Origin: Paramesorhizobium salinisoli
GTDB lineage: Bacteria > Pseudomonadota > Alphaproteobacteria > Rhizobiales > Rhizobiaceae
NCBI RefSeq assembly: GCF_003335045.1
Contig: NZ_QOZG01000002.1
Coordinates: 496,001 to 560,000, forward strand
Length of the DNA: 64,000 nucleotides
Reading direction: 5' to 3'
Part shown: positions 39,793-48,928 of the stretch, piece by piece
How positions within the stretch are numbered: position 1 is the stretch's first letter
How the letters are laid out: every line of letters begins with the position of its first letter
Translations under genes and position numbers: made by a program
The notes under the pieces: model-generated
What the model saw: only the letters and a program-made list of their open reading frames with translations
The model's database searches: none
What the model was told of the DNA's origin: nothing

Positions 39793-41048
39793 GCCACGGC
39801 CTTCATGAACACAGGGCGCCCGGCGACGGCGCTTTCCACGCATTCGGCGAGCGAACCGTAGATGACGCCATATCCGGTATTGCCGGGCGCATAATGGGCA
39901 AATTTTCCCGAATTGGTCATCAGCACGGCATCGGGCTTTTCCGGCAGGATCGGCGTAACCACGACGCAGGTATCGGCGACGATGACCACACCGCAATCCT
40001 CAAGCTTGCGCCTCCGCCCGGCCTCGTCCAGGACATTCAATGCGTGACGACCGGTGCAGGCATAGAGCGGCACGGCGAGCTGGCGCCCGGCGATCAGTGC
40101 CTCCAGCCTATCGAATTCGGCGATGGAGAGATGCGGGCTGCCGATGGCGACGGCATCGATCGCGGTAACATCCGCCACCGTCGAGAGCCTACGCCGCGTC
40201 TCCGCCAGCATATCCGATGTGACATGGATGATCTCCTCGGGGTCGCACCCGTGAAGTGCGGCGGCAAGGTCCGGCGCCTCCGGCGTCACGCCAGCCACAT
40301 GGAAAAGGCCGACTGCACCCGAAGAAGCGGAGGCTGCGCCGAAAGCCTTCAGCGCGTCCTCGTCCGGATGGACCGCCGCGCCGGCAACCACACCCACGGC
40401 ATCACCGGCCGAGCGACCAAAGAGGTTGCCGAGGATGGGCCATGCCACCTCGGAGGCGAGAAAGGCGGAATCGATGGCGGAAATGTCGAAGACGATCCGG
40501 GCGCGGCGGTTTTCTGGCCGGTGGAGGCCGTAATCGGGCGCCCTGCCCGCGATGGCGCAGGCGATATCGAGAAAATCGCCATAGCGGTTGGTGCGCGCGC
40601 CAAGGACTGAATTGCAGAATACCACGGCATTCGATTCGCCCCATGCCACATCGCTGGCAAAGGCCGGGCGGTGGCCCGCCTGATAGGGCGCGCAGGTCCA
40701 GGTCGGCTCGCATCCGAGCTTGCGATAGGCATCCATCATGCGCCGCGCCATGGCGCGCTCATGCTTGCCCAGGCGGTTCTTCGAACAGCCGGTCAGGTCG
40801 AGGGAGCCTACATTGAGCGTCGCGCGGACCTGAACCCTCGCGCCGCCGTCCACCAGCCTTTCGGCAAAGAGCGTGCCGCTGTCGCCATGATAGAGAGCGC
40901 CGTCGATGTGGGCCGAGGCAATGGGCAGGAGCCGCGGCGCACCCATCAGCCGCGCGGTCTCGGCAACGATGCGCATCGCCATCGCCGCGCCTTCGCCGGA
41001 GTTGCCGGAGGCGATGGCCCGCTCTTCCTCAGTCAGCACCAGTGCCAT
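39789..41048 (-). CDS. Aconitase X catalytic (large) subunit
   Basis: 419 aa, DUF521/AcnX family. The start at 41048 gives MALVLTEEERAIASGNSG, and the longer upstream frame overlaps the MoeB gene without similarity. Family landmarks are ASAHIDGALYHGDSG, TLNVGSLDLTGCSKN, NSVLGARTNRYGD and ADTCVVVTPILPE. The Cys residues in TGCSKN, FCNSV and DTCVV are candidate iron-sulfur ligands. Together with the small subunit it probably dehydrates a hydroxyproline-type substrate; the exact substrate is inference. It follows the MoeB-like gene by 13 bases. Confidence 0.88.
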   Translation of the reverse strand: MALVLTEEERAIASGNSGEGAAMAMRIVAETARLMGAPRLLPIASAHIDGALYHGDSGTLFAERLVDGGARVQVRATLNVGSLDLTGCSKNRLGKHERAMARRMMDAYRKLGCEPTWTCAPYQAGHRPAFASDVAWGESNAVVFCNSVLGARTNRYGDFLDIACAIAGRAPDYGLHRPENRRARIVFDISAIDSAFLASEVAWPILGNLFGRSAGDAVGVVAGAAVHPDEDALKAFGAASASSGAVGLFHVAGVTPEAPDLAAALHGCDPEEIIHVTSDMLAETRRRLSTVADVTAIDAVAIGSPHLSIAEFDRLEALIAGRQLAVPLYACTGRHALNVLDEAGRRRKLEDCGVVIVADTCVVVTPILPEKPDAVLMTNSGKFAHYAPGNTGYGVIYGSLAECVESAVAGRPVFMKAVA

Positions 41049-41061
41049 GGACGATTTTCCT

Positions 41062-41847
41062 TCACGGCTTCGGGCGCGCGCGGTAGCTGATGGTCTCGAA
41101 ACGGGCGGCGAGCGCATCGTAGAGCAGAAGCCGGCCAATGAGCGGCTTTCCGATGCCGGTGATGAGCTTGATGATCTCCATCGCCTGCAAGGTGCCGAGG
41201 ACGCCGGGCAGCACACCGAGCACGCCTGCTTCGGCGCAGGACGGCACCATGCCGGGAGGTGGGGGGCTGGGAAAGAGATCGCGATAGGTGGGATTGGGCC
41301 TGCCGTCGGCGTCCGCCTCGAATGGCTTGAGCACTGTCAGCGATCCATCGAAGCGCCCGATCGCGGCGGTCACCAATGGCCGGCGGGCCCGCGCTGCCGC
41401 ATCGGCCACGGCATAGCGCGTCTCGAAATTGTCCGAGCCGTCGGCGATCACGTCATAGCCGGCGATCAGCGCTTCGGCATTCGCTACATCGAGCCGCACG
41501 GCATGGGTCTCGACCCTCACATGCGGATTGATGCGCTCGAGGCTGCGCGCAGCACTCTGCGTTTTCGGCTCGCCGACACTGGCGGTATCGTGGATCACCT
41601 GGCGCTGCAGATTGGAAAGGGAAACCTGGTCGTCGTCGGCGATCCCTAGCGTGCCGACGCCGGCAGCCGCCAGATAATGCAGGACAGGTGCGCCAAGGCC
41701 GCCGGCTCCGACGACGAGCACGCGGGCGCGCTTCAGCTTCTGCTGACCCGGCCCGCCAATCTCCGGCAGCACGATATGGCGTGCATAGCGCTCCAGCTCG
41801 GGGCCGGACAATATGGGTTCATCATGATGACTTGCGGAATGGCTCAT
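41062..41847 (-). CDS. moeB: MoeB/ThiF/HesA family adenylyltransferase lacking the zinc cysteines
   Basis: 261 aa. The E1-like ATP-binding motif VLVVGAGGLGAPVLHYLAAAG is followed by the conserved Asp-Arg region DDDQVSLSNLQRQVIHDT and DGSDNFETRY. The active-site-type Cys lies in VPSCAEAGVLGVLPG. Classical MoeB proteins carry two CxxC zinc pairs. Here the first position reads PTYRDLFP and the second pair is missing at the C-terminus, as in related alphaproteobacterial proteins. It adenylates the C-terminal Gly of a sulfur-carrier such as MoaD or ThiS. The ATG at 41847 is used; a TTG lies 12 bases upstream. Confidence 0.88.
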   Translation of the reverse strand: MSHSASHHDEPILSGPELERYARHIVLPEIGGPGQQKLKRARVLVVGAGGLGAPVLHYLAAAGVGTLGIADDDQVSLSNLQRQVIHDTASVGEPKTQSAARSLERINPHVRVETHAVRLDVANAEALIAGYDVIADGSDNFETRYAVADAAARARRPLVTAAIGRFDGSLTVLKPFEADADGRPNPTYRDLFPSPPPPGMVPSCAEAGVLGVLPGVLGTLQAMEIIKLITGIGKPLIGRLLLYDALAARFETISYRARPKP

Positions 41848-41891
41848 GGGACCGGACAATAAGACGCCGCCTCGCGAAAGTCAGCCGGATT

Positions 41892-43082
41892 TCACGTCGT
41901 TTGCGAAAGCATGCCGCCCGAGACATTGAAGAACTGCGCGCGGTCGCCCAGCGCATCGAACAGCGACCGGTCGGTGCCGGTCATGAAGGACTGGCCACCG
42001 AGATCGTCGATGATGCCGAAAAGCGCGGCGCGGCGACCCTCGTCGAGATGGGCGGCGATCTCATCCAGGAGCAGGATCGGCGCCATGCCCGACAATTCAC
42101 CAGTCAGCCTCGCATGGGCGAGGATCAGCCCGATCAGTAGCGCCTTCTGCTCGCCCGTCGAACAAAGTGCCGCCGGCATGGCCTTCGGCCGGTGATGGAC
42201 GATGAGGTCGGTCCTGTGCGGTCCGTCGAGCGTTCGGCCCGCGGCGCGGTCGCGCGGCCGCCCGTCACGCAAGGCGCGGCGGAAATCCTCTTCGAGATCG
42301 ACGGCCGCCTCTATCGCGATGCGCTTCTCCAGCGCCCCTTCCAGGAAGCATTCCGATTTTGGAAATGGCCCCTCCTGCGGCAGGCGTTCGATCATCGCTG
42401 TGATCAATTGCATCATCTCGGCGCGCGCGGCGGCTATCGCCGTGCCGAGTTCCGCCATCTGCGCCTCGATCGCATCGAGCCATTTCGCATCGTTGCGTTC
42501 TTCGGAGAGGAGCCGATTGCGGCTGCGCATCGCCTTTTCGTAATCGAGCACGCGCTTGCCGTGGGAGGTGTCGATGGCGAGCACCATGCGGTCGAGGAAA
42601 CGTCGCCGGTCGCCAGCCGTCCCGGTGAACAGCCCATCCATGGCCGGCACCACCCAGATAATCCGGGAATAATCGAGAAGCGCGTCGCTTGAAATCGCCT
42701 GAACGCCATTGACGCGGACCTTGCGCGCCGTCTCGCCGAACGCATTGCCGGCAAGCCCCGTGCCGATTTCGACTTCGCCATAGCCGGCGCTTTCCACCGT
42801 CGCATGAATTGCAAAGCCGTCCGGCGCACCATTCATCGTCACGTCGGGATAGGTGGCGCGGCGCAGGCCCCGGCCGGGAGAAAGGAAGGAGACGGCTTCG
42901 AGAAGATTGGTCTTGCCCGAACCGTTTTCGCCGGTCAAAACCACATGACCATGCGAAAGCCCCAGCGAAAGGCTTGGATAGTTGCGGAAATGTGCAAGCC
43001 GCAGCCGCCGGACTGCCACTCGGTCCGGGCGTCTCCTATCCGCGTCTGATGTGTCGGTCACCGCGATATCGCGCGCCGTCAA
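41892..43082 (-). CDS. recF: DNA replication and repair protein RecF
   Basis: 396 aa SMC-like ATPase. Walker A GENGSGKTNLLEAVSFLSPG is at about residues 51-70, and the ABC signature region CSTGEQKALLIGL and Walker B ILLLDEIAAHLDEGRR lie in the C-terminal third. RecF acts with RecO and RecR at stalled forks and gaps. The start is a TTG overlapping the dnaN stop (TTGA), giving a 24-residue polar N-terminus before the conserved VRRLRLAHFRNY. A downstream GTG is an alternative. It lies in the usual dnaA-dnaN-recF order. Confidence 0.95.
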   Translation of the reverse strand: MTARDIAVTDTSDADRRRPDRVAVRRLRLAHFRNYPSLSLGLSHGHVVLTGENGSGKTNLLEAVSFLSPGRGLRRATYPDVTMNGAPDGFAIHATVESAGYGEVEIGTGLAGNAFGETARKVRVNGVQAISSDALLDYSRIIWVVPAMDGLFTGTAGDRRRFLDRMVLAIDTSHGKRVLDYEKAMRSRNRLLSEERNDAKWLDAIEAQMAELGTAIAAARAEMMQLITAMIERLPQEGPFPKSECFLEGALEKRIAIEAAVDLEEDFRRALRDGRPRDRAAGRTLDGPHRTDLIVHHRPKAMPAALCSTGEQKALLIGLILAHARLTGELSGMAPILLLDEIAAHLDEGRRAALFGIIDDLGGQSFMTGTDRSLFDALGDRAQFFNVSGGMLSQTT

Positions 43083-44197
43083 ACGCGCATCGGCATCAGA
43101 ACGTACAGCGCATTCTCATCGCCGGTATCGCGCACCAGCGTCGGCGATCCGGCATCGGCCAGCATGAAGATGGCATCGCTGCCGGAGAGCTGCCCGGTAA
43201 TATCGAGGAGATATTTCGAATTGAAGCCGATCTCGATCGGATCGGCATCATAATCGGCCGGCAATTCGTCGGTGGCGCTGCCGGAATCCGGATTGTTGAC
43301 GGTGAGCGTCAGTTGGCCATCGGCGATGGCAAGCTTGACCGCCCGACCGCGCTCACTCGAAATGGTCGAGACGCGATCTACGGCAGAGGCGAAGCTCTGC
43401 CTGTCGATGGTGAGCTTCTTGTCATTACCTGATGGAATAACTCGCTGGTAATCCGGGAAGGTGCCGTCGATCAGCTTTGAAGTCAGGATTACCGAACCTA
43501 TGGTGAAGCGGATCTTGGCCTCAGAGAGTTCGACCGTGACGACGACATCGGGATTGTCGACCAGCTTCTGCAACTCGGCAACCGTCTTGCGCGGGATGAT
43601 AATACCCGGCATGCCTTCGCAGCCGGCAGGAGCATCGAGTTCGGCGCGCGCCAGGCGGTGGCCGTCGGTTGCCACGGCGCGCAGCTTCAGCGTGCCATTG
43701 TTCTCGATGGCATGCAGATAGATGCCGTTCAGGTAATAGCGGGTCTCTTCGGTGGAAATGGCGAACTGCGTGCGGTCGATCAGCCGCTTCAGCGCGCTCG
43801 CCTCCAGCCGGAATGTGTGCGTGAAGGAGCCGGCGGTCAACTCAGGGAAGTCCGATTGCGGCAGGCATTGCAGCCGGAAATTCGAGCGGCCGGACGCGAC
43901 GGCAAGCGAATTGCCATCCGGATTGGTGGCGAGCAGCACTTCGGCGCCATCGGGCAGCTTGCGCACGATGTCATAGAGCAGATGCGCGGGCACGGTGGTG
44001 GCGCCGGCCTGCTCGATCATCGCCGCAGTCGCTTCCGTTATCTCCAGATCGAGATCGGTCGCCTTCAGCTCAAGGCTCGCGCCATCGGCCTGGAGCAGCA
44101 CGTTCGACAAGATGGGTATGGTGTTGCGCCGCTCGACGACGCGATGAACGTGATTGAGCGACTTCAAGAGATTGGAACGTTCGAGAGTGACACGCAT
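43079..44197 (-). CDS. dnaN: DNA polymerase III beta subunit (sliding clamp)
   Basis: 372 aa, the normal length. The start at 44197 gives MRVTLERSNLLKSLNHVHRVVERRNTIPILSNVLL. Three clamp domains follow one another, with LRAVATDGHRLA in the middle domain and the C-terminus YVLMPMRV. It tethers polymerases to DNA and is also the target of ImuB. It is separated from dnaA by 208 bases and overlaps recF by 4. The open frame upstream of 44197 lacks clamp similarity. Confidence 0.97.
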   Translation of the reverse strand: MRVTLERSNLLKSLNHVHRVVERRNTIPILSNVLLQADGASLELKATDLDLEITEATAAMIEQAGATTVPAHLLYDIVRKLPDGAEVLLATNPDGNSLAVASGRSNFRLQCLPQSDFPELTAGSFTHTFRLEASALKRLIDRTQFAISTEETRYYLNGIYLHAIENNGTLKLRAVATDGHRLARAELDAPAGCEGMPGIIIPRKTVAELQKLVDNPDVVVTVELSEAKIRFTIGSVILTSKLIDGTFPDYQRVIPSGNDKKLTIDRQSFASAVDRVSTISSERGRAVKLAIADGQLTLTVNNPDSGSATDELPADYDADPIEIGFNSKYLLDITGQLSGSDAIFMLADAGSPTLVRDTGDENALYVLMPMRV

Positions 44198-44361
44198 GAT
44201 AAACCGGACTCGCTGACTTCGAACCGGACAAGACGGGCACATCGGCTCCGCCTGGGCCGGAGACGGGGCGAGAACTCGCCCCAAGGGGATGTAAAGTGGC
44301 AGATATGGAGGCTGAAAAGCAAGCCCGCTAAGATGCTCACTTCTCAGCCAGACTCGCTTTC

Positions 44362-44370
44362 TGTTGATAA
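44362..44370 (-). promoter_or_regulatory. DnaA box-like site between dnaA and dnaN
   Basis: Read on the minus strand this is TTATCAACA, one mismatch from the DnaA consensus TTATCCACA. It lies 165 bases upstream of dnaN and could couple dnaN expression to DnaA level. Confidence 0.4.
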
Positions 44371-44405
44371 CCCATTCCCGGGAAGACGTGGAGCCTCGAG
44401 CTGCC

Positions 44406-45968
44406 CTAGGCCGCCTGGTCGTTGATGAGCCGCTTCAGGAGCTCCAGCTCCTGCGCCAGCTTCTGGTCGGCGCCGACCAGATCCTCGATCTTGCGGACCG
44501 CGTGCAGGACCGTGGTGTGATCGCGCCCGCCAAAACGGCGGCCGATCTCCGGCAGGGAGCGTGGCGTCAGCATCTTGGCGAGATACATCGCCACCTGGCG
44601 GGGCTTCACAATGGTGCGCGTGCGGCGGTTGGACAGAAGGTCCTGCTTGGAGACATTGTAGTGGCGCGCGACGATGCGCTGGATTTCCTCGATGCGAATG
44701 CGCTTCGGCTCGCCGGCGCGCATGAGGTGGCCGAGCAATTCGTCGACCCGGTCTATGGAAATATTGGGTTCGAAGGACTGGCGGAAGAGCAACTGGTTGA
44801 ACGCGCCTTCCAGTTCGCGGCCCGAGCCGGTGACAGTCTGCGCCACATGGGCGAGGATTTCATCGGGAATGCTGAGGCTATGATCCTCGACCTGCGCTGC
44901 GAGAAGGCGGCGCTTGAGGATTTCGAGGCGCATTTCATAATCGGGCGGGGCAATTTCCAGCGCGACGCCACCCTGGAGCCGCGAGCGCACCCGAACATCG
45001 AGCGATTCCAGCTCGGACGGGGCGCGGTCCGCGGCGACGACGACCTGCTTGGCGCTGTCGAGGAGCGTGTTGAGGAGATGGCAGAATTCGTGCTGGATCG
45101 ACTTGCCCTGCAGGAACTGCATGTCGTCAATGATCAGCAGGTCGATATCGCGCAATTGCTCCTTGAAGGAGAGCGCATTGTTGTCGCGGATAGCGGTGGC
45201 GAAGCGCCACATGAAATATTCCGCCGTGAGATAGACGACGCGCGCCTTTTCCTGGCGCTTCAGCGCGGCTGCGGCGATCGCCTGCAGGAGATGGGTCTTT
45301 CCCAGACCTACCGAAGCGTGGATGAACAGCGGGTTGAACCGGACGGCGCTGGAACCTGCCTCGGCAATTGTACGGGCCGCGGCGAGAACGACGCGATTGG
45401 ACGCTCCATCGACGAAGCTTTCGAATGTGTAGCGCGGGTCGAGCGGCGAACCGAACACCGCGCTCTGCACGTTGCCCTCGGCCATCGCCAGCGGCATGCG
45501 CCTCTCGCCGTTCGACTGGCCGACGGGGAAGGCGATCTTTTCACGAACCGGCGCACGCGCTTCCACGGCTTCGCCCGATACCGCGATGAGCGGCGCGCGG
45601 ACAGCGCGGCTGACGCTGCGCACGACGACTTCCACTTTCAGGATTTGGGCGTTTTCTTCCTGCCAGAGCTGCGTCAGGAGCTCGGAATAATGATTGGTGA
45701 TCCAAGACCGCAGGAAGGCGGTGGGAACAGACAGGCGAACGACGCTTTTGGATATCTCGTCCAGCTTCAGGCGACCGAACCAGCTGGAATAGATCTCGCT
45801 GCCGACGCGAGCCTTCAATTTGCTCGTCAATCGTTCAAATGCCGCTTCGCCGGAATTAGCGGTCGAATCCATTATATCCCTCTCGGAAGCTGAAATCGGA
45901 ATAGCCGGAATAGCGGTCTTGTACGCCTCGTCGCGCATCTCTTTGTTCGCCTTGCTGCTCAATATCAT
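44406..45968 (-). CDS. dnaA: Chromosomal replication initiator protein DnaA
   Basis: 520 aa. Domain I covers about residues 38-120 ([22 protein letters not shown]), then a linker. The AAA+ domain follows with Walker [12 protein letters not shown] (about 219-229) and Walker [16 protein letters not shown]-binding domain IV ends the chain with [16 protein letters not shown]. The ATG at 45968 has GAGGCGAGG upstream; in-frame ATGs at 45938 and 45872 would give shorter forms. Upstream lie DnaA boxes, GANTC methylation sites and a CtrA-like site, so autoregulation and cell-cycle control are plausible. dnaN and recF follow. Confidence 0.97.
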   Translation of the reverse strand: MILSSKANKEMRDEAYKTAIPAIPISASERDIMDSTANSGEAAFERLTSKLKARVGSEIYSSWFGRLKLDEISKSVVRLSVPTAFLRSWITNHYSELLTQLWQEENAQILKVEVVVRSVSRAVRAPLIAVSGEAVEARAPVREKIAFPVGQSNGERRMPLAMAEGNVQSAVFGSPLDPRYTFESFVDGASNRVVLAAARTIAEAGSSAVRFNPLFIHASVGLGKTHLLQAIAAAALKRQEKARVVYLTAEYFMWRFATAIRDNNALSFKEQLRDIDLLIIDDMQFLQGKSIQHEFCHLLNTLLDSAKQVVVAADRAPSELESLDVRVRSRLQGGVALEIAPPDYEMRLEILKRRLLAAQVEDHSLSIPDEILAHVAQTVTGSGRELEGAFNQLLFRQSFEPNISIDRVDELLGHLMRAGEPKRIRIEEIQRIVARHYNVSKQDLLSNRRTRTIVKPRQVAMYLAKMLTPRSLPEIGRRFGGRDHTTVLHAVRKIEDLVGADQKLAQELELLKRLINDQAA

Positions 45969-46171
45969 TATTGCCTCGCCTCTACTTCCGGCGCGCCGCT
46001 TTCAGCGCTTTCTCATTTCCTGGCCCTTTGGGTCTTGGCCCTGGGTATCCGCATCATCCAGCCGACTGGCTAGTCCAACGACTCAGTCTCCTTCCGCTCA
46101 CTGCTGATTGCCTTTACGCCGCCGTTCAACAACCATTCAATTTTCGTTTGCCGGGTAAACGTTTGTTCCGG

Positions 46172-46186
46172 TTAATCATTGGTAAA
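46172..46186 (-). promoter_or_regulatory. CtrA-like site upstream of dnaA
   Basis: Read on the minus strand it is TTTA-N7-TTAACC, one base from TTAA-N7-TTAA. It lies about 205 bases upstream of the dnaA ATG. Confidence 0.35.
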
Positions 46187-46563
46187 TGGCCACAACTTAC
46201 GACTGTACGTCCCGCCTCACACCATCGCATTTGACAACAGAATCCCATTCGCAGGGTTTACCCGCGTTCGAACTGAATGGCTGTTTTGTGGTTGATCCTG
46301 GACCTGTGGGCCCATCCCTCTCGATAAGGCACATTACAAAACCCGAGGCGTTGAGGGCAAGTGCGAACGTAACCCTTTTTTAAGTGTTTGCTCCTGTCGA
46401 GGGACAGCGCCGGCCTGCGAGCAAAAATGGTAAATGAGATAAGGTGTTCGGATTCAATACGTTTTTGGACGATCTGTTTTGCCGTTAGGCGGATGGTGCG
46501 GGCTGGAAAAAAATTTTAAAAATTTGCTTGACATTTGAAGGCTCCGCGGATTCCCCGCAGCCC

Positions 46564-46582
46564 TGTGGATATCTGTGGATAA
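46564..46582 (-). promoter_or_regulatory. Two adjacent DnaA boxes
   Basis: TGTGGATAT (46564-46572) and TGTGGATAA (46574-46582) are complements of ATATCCACA and the perfect box TTATCCACA. They are one base apart, at the edge of an AT-rich stretch about 600 bases upstream of dnaA. Confidence 0.7.
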
Positions 46583-46725
46583 AGATGCGCAAGCCGTTGA
46601 AAATATTATATTATTTTCGAAGTCGTATTTCGCGCTGCAAAAGCTTTTTTGCACAATTGTTGCTTTTATATGGATACCCATAAATGCTCGCATCAAGCTA
46701 AAATCGGGCAAGCCTTTGGCCCCAA

Positions 46726-46758
46726 AACAAAAAACCCGGCTAATGATAAGCCGGGTTT
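46726..46758 (-). terminator. Rho-independent terminator of rpsT
   Basis: AAACCCGGCT and AGCCGGGTTT form a perfect 10-bp stem around a 7-base loop. On the minus strand the stem is followed by TTTTTGTTTTGG. It begins 23 bases beyond the rpsT stop. Confidence 0.92.
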
Positions 46759-46781
46759 GATAAATCCACGCTGAAAAACGA

Positions 46782-47048
46782 TCAGGCGGTCAGGGTCTTG
46801 AGGCGCTTTGCAAGGCGGGAGATCTTGCGCGAAGCGGTGTTCTTGTGAACAACGCCCTTGCTGGCGGCGCGCATCATTTCAGGTTCCGCCACCTTGAAAG
46901 CAGCCTGGGCCGCTGTCTTATCGCCGCTGGCAACCGCATCCTCGAACTTGCGCAGAAAGGTGCGCACGCGCGAACGACGAGCCTTGTTGACTTCAGTGCG
47001 GGCGGCAATCTTGCGCACCGCTTTCTTGGCCGAAGGAGTGTTGGCCAT
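46782..47048 (-). CDS. rpsT: 30S ribosomal protein S20
   Basis: 88 aa, basic and helical. The N-terminus [31 protein letters not shown] and ending [19 protein letters not shown] are typical of S20, which binds 16S rRNA early in 30S assembly. The start at 47048 is chosen from similarity; the open frame reaches 47096. A consensus promoter lies about 90 bases upstream and a terminator follows, so it is a single-gene transcript. rpsT upstream of dnaA is usual in this group. Confidence 0.97.
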   Translation of the reverse strand: MANTPSAKKAVRKIAARTEVNKARRSRVRTFLRKFEDAVASGDKTAAQAAFKVAEPEMMRAASKGVVHKNTASRKISRLAKRLKTLTA

Positions 47049-47139
47049 GAATGCCTCTCTTTTTCTGTCAGCTATCCGGCCTATGCCGCCGGGCACAAAT
47101 TTATCAGGGCAGCCCGGAGGGCCGCCAAACCGTGCGGGG

Positions 47140-47168
47140 CTTATAGATCAGCTTTTCCCCCGCGTCAA
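47140..47168 (-). promoter_or_regulatory. Sigma-70 type promoter of rpsT
   Basis: On the minus strand TTGACG, a 17-base spacer and TATAAG give a near-consensus housekeeping promoter. It would start transcription about 85 bases before the rpsT ATG. Confidence 0.7.
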
Positions 47169-47231
47169 TCGATTCCTGAGGGATTCTCGACCGCACCCAC
47201 ACACCGGCTCCCGAGGTGGAAAAAGACGTCC

Positions 47232-48005
47232 TCAACGGTTCTTGAAAGACGGCGTCCGTTTGTCCGAGAAGGCCGCCATGCCTTCCTTCTGGTCCTCCAG
47301 CGCAAACATGGAATGGAAAAGCCGCCGCTCGAAACGCAGCCCCTCCGTCAGCGTCGTCTCATAGGCGCGGTTGACCGTTTCCTTCGTCATCATGACGACG
47401 GGCTGCGAGAAGGATGCAATCTTTGCAGCGGCGTTGATCGCCTCCTCGATGAGTTCCTGGCTCGGCACCACGCGCGCCACCAGCCCGCAACGTTCCGCCT
47501 CGTCGGCATCCATCATTCGCCCGGTAAGGCAGAGATCCATCGCCTTGGCCTTGCCAATGAAGCGGGCGAGACGCTGCGTTCCACCCATGCCCGGCATGAC
47601 GCCGAGCGTGATTTCCGGCTGGCCGAACTTGGCAGTTTTCGCCGCAATGATGAAGTCGCACATCATGGCCAGCTCGCATCCACCGCCCAGCGCGTATCCG
47701 GCCACCGCCGCGATGATCGGCTTGCGGATGCGGGGCACCTTTTCCCAATCGCCGATGAAATCCTTCATATAGGCATCGACGAAATCGAGCGACTGCATCT
47801 CCTTGATATCCGCGCCGGCGGCAAAGGCTTTTTCCGAACCTGTGATGACAATCGCGCCGATCCTGCCATCCAGATCGAATACGCCAAGCGCGTCATTCAG
47901 TTCGCCAAGAAGGGCAGAGTTGAGGGCATTGAGCGCCTGCGGGCGATTGAGCCTGATCAGGCCGACCGGCCCACGGGTTTCGACGATGATGTTTTCATAG
48001 GCCAT
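47232..48005 (-). CDS. Enoyl-CoA hydratase
   Basis: 257 aa, crotonase superfamily, mitochondrial ECHS1-like length. The oxyanion-hole segment is [11 protein letters not shown] and the catalytic glutamates lie in [15 protein letters not shown] and [20 protein letters not shown]. It hydrates 2-enoyl-CoA in fatty-acid beta-oxidation. It starts 29 bases after mutM on the same strand and is probably transcribed with deoB-mutM. The chain-length preference cannot be read from the sequence. Confidence 0.94.
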   Translation of the reverse strand: MAYENIIVETRGPVGLIRLNRPQALNALNSALLGELNDALGVFDLDGRIGAIVITGSEKAFAAGADIKEMQSLDFVDAYMKDFIGDWEKVPRIRKPIIAAVAGYALGGGCELAMMCDFIIAAKTAKFGQPEITLGVMPGMGGTQRLARFIGKAKAMDLCLTGRMMDADEAERCGLVARVVPSQELIEEAINAAAKIASFSQPVVMMTKETVNRAYETTLTEGLRFERRLFHSMFALEDQKEGMAAFSDKRTPSFKNR

Positions 48006-48034
48006 GGCAGTTCACTCCTGGTAGGGCAATGATA

Positions 48035-48928
48035 TCAACTCTGGCAGCGGGCGCAGAAAAACGTCGAGCGTCCGCTTTGCACGATGCGCTCCACCGTGCC
48101 GCCGCAGCCCGGTCGCGGACAAGACGCGCCTTCGCGGCCGTAGACGGAAAAACTGTGCTGGAAATATCCGAGCGAGCCATCCGCCTGGACATAGTCGCGC
48201 AGGCTCGATCCTCCAGCTGCGATCGCATCGGCGATGACGTCACGGATCGCGAAGGCAAGCGCATCGGCCCGGGCGGTCTTGCGCGCCCCTGAAGTGGTGA
48301 TGGTGGCGGCCTTGCGAACGGGCGAAAGGCCGGCGCGCCACAGCGCCTCGCATACATAGATATTGCCGAGGCCGGCGATCAGCCTTTGATCGAGCAGAGC
48401 CGCCTTGAGTGGCGTGTTCCTGCCTGAAAATAGACCTGCGAGCAATTCGCCGCTCAGCGCGTTTCCTGTCGGCTCGATCCCGAGCCCGCTCAGCATCGGG
48501 TGGCTGTCCAGCATTCCGGGCTCCGCCAAAAGCATGAAGCCAAAACGCCTGGGATCATTATAAATGATGCGCGCCGTGCCGCCGTCCTTGCGCTCGAGGT
48601 TCATGATCAGATGGTCATGCAGCATGTTCTTCGAGCGATCGTGACGAAACTGTCCGGGGGCGTCCCTCTCGTGGTCCAGTTCGATGCGGTAGGAACCCGA
48701 CATGCCGAGATGGCTTATGATGGAGAGATCGCCCTGGAGATGGATCGTCAGATATTTCGCGCGTCGGCCCAGCGCCTCAATGCGCCGGCCGGCCAATCTT
48801 TCGGCGAAGCGCTCGGGAAAGGGAAAGCGCAGATCGGCGCGGTTCTGCTCGACAGATACAAGCAGCGCGTCCTCCATGACCGGCTGCAACCCCCGCCGGA
48901 CCGTCTCCACCTCAGGCAGTTCAGGCAT
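48035..48928 (-). CDS. mutM: Formamidopyrimidine-DNA glycosylase
   Basis: 297 aa from the ATG at 48928, which leaves the essential P2-E3 at the N-terminus ([14 protein letters not shown]). The helix-two-turn-helix region contains [14 protein letters not shown], and a C-terminal zinc finger reads [12 protein letters not shown]...TFFCARC. It excises 8-oxoguanine and cuts the backbone. Its start lies 8 bases inside the deoB 3' end, so the two are coupled, although in many relatives mutM neighbours ubiE instead. Confidence 0.96.
   Translation of the reverse strand: MPELPEVETVRRGLQPVMEDALLVSVEQNRADLRFPFPERFAERLAGRRIEALGRRAKYLTIHLQGDLSIISHLGMSGSYRIELDHERDAPGQFRHDRSKNMLHDHLIMNLERKDGGTARIIYNDPRRFGFMLLAEPGMLDSHPMLSGLGIEPTGNALSGELLAGLFSGRNTPLKAALLDQRLIAGLGNIYVCEALWRAGLSPVRKAATITTSGARKTARADALAFAIRDVIADAIAAGGSSLRDYVQADGSLGYFQHSFSVYGREGASCPRPGCGGTVERIVQSGRSTFFCARCQS

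Larger units (their letters stand above)
45969..46725. other. dnaA-rpsT intergenic region with DnaA boxes and AT-rich stretch
   Basis: 757 bases without a convincing gene. It contains a GGTAAAC site (46151-46160), a CtrA-like site (46172-46186), GGGTTTACCC (46254-46263), GANTC sites near 46240, 46450 and 46549, two DnaA boxes (46564-46582) and an AT-rich stretch (about 46500-46680). This fits a heavily controlled dnaA promoter. An origin cannot be excluded, but in Hyphomicrobiales the chromosomal origin is usually near hemE/parAB rather than dnaA. Confidence 0.6.

Noticed and set aside
46454-46711. 85-codon minus-strand frame in the dnaA-rpsT gap
   Set aside because: It runs through the DnaA boxes and AT-rich stretch, has no Shine-Dalgarno and no recognisable protein features.
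45969-46725. Calling this region the chromosomal origin oriC
   Set aside because: Only two good DnaA boxes were found, and in related Hyphomicrobiales the origin lies near hemE/parAB rather than dnaA. Skew data are not available inside one window.
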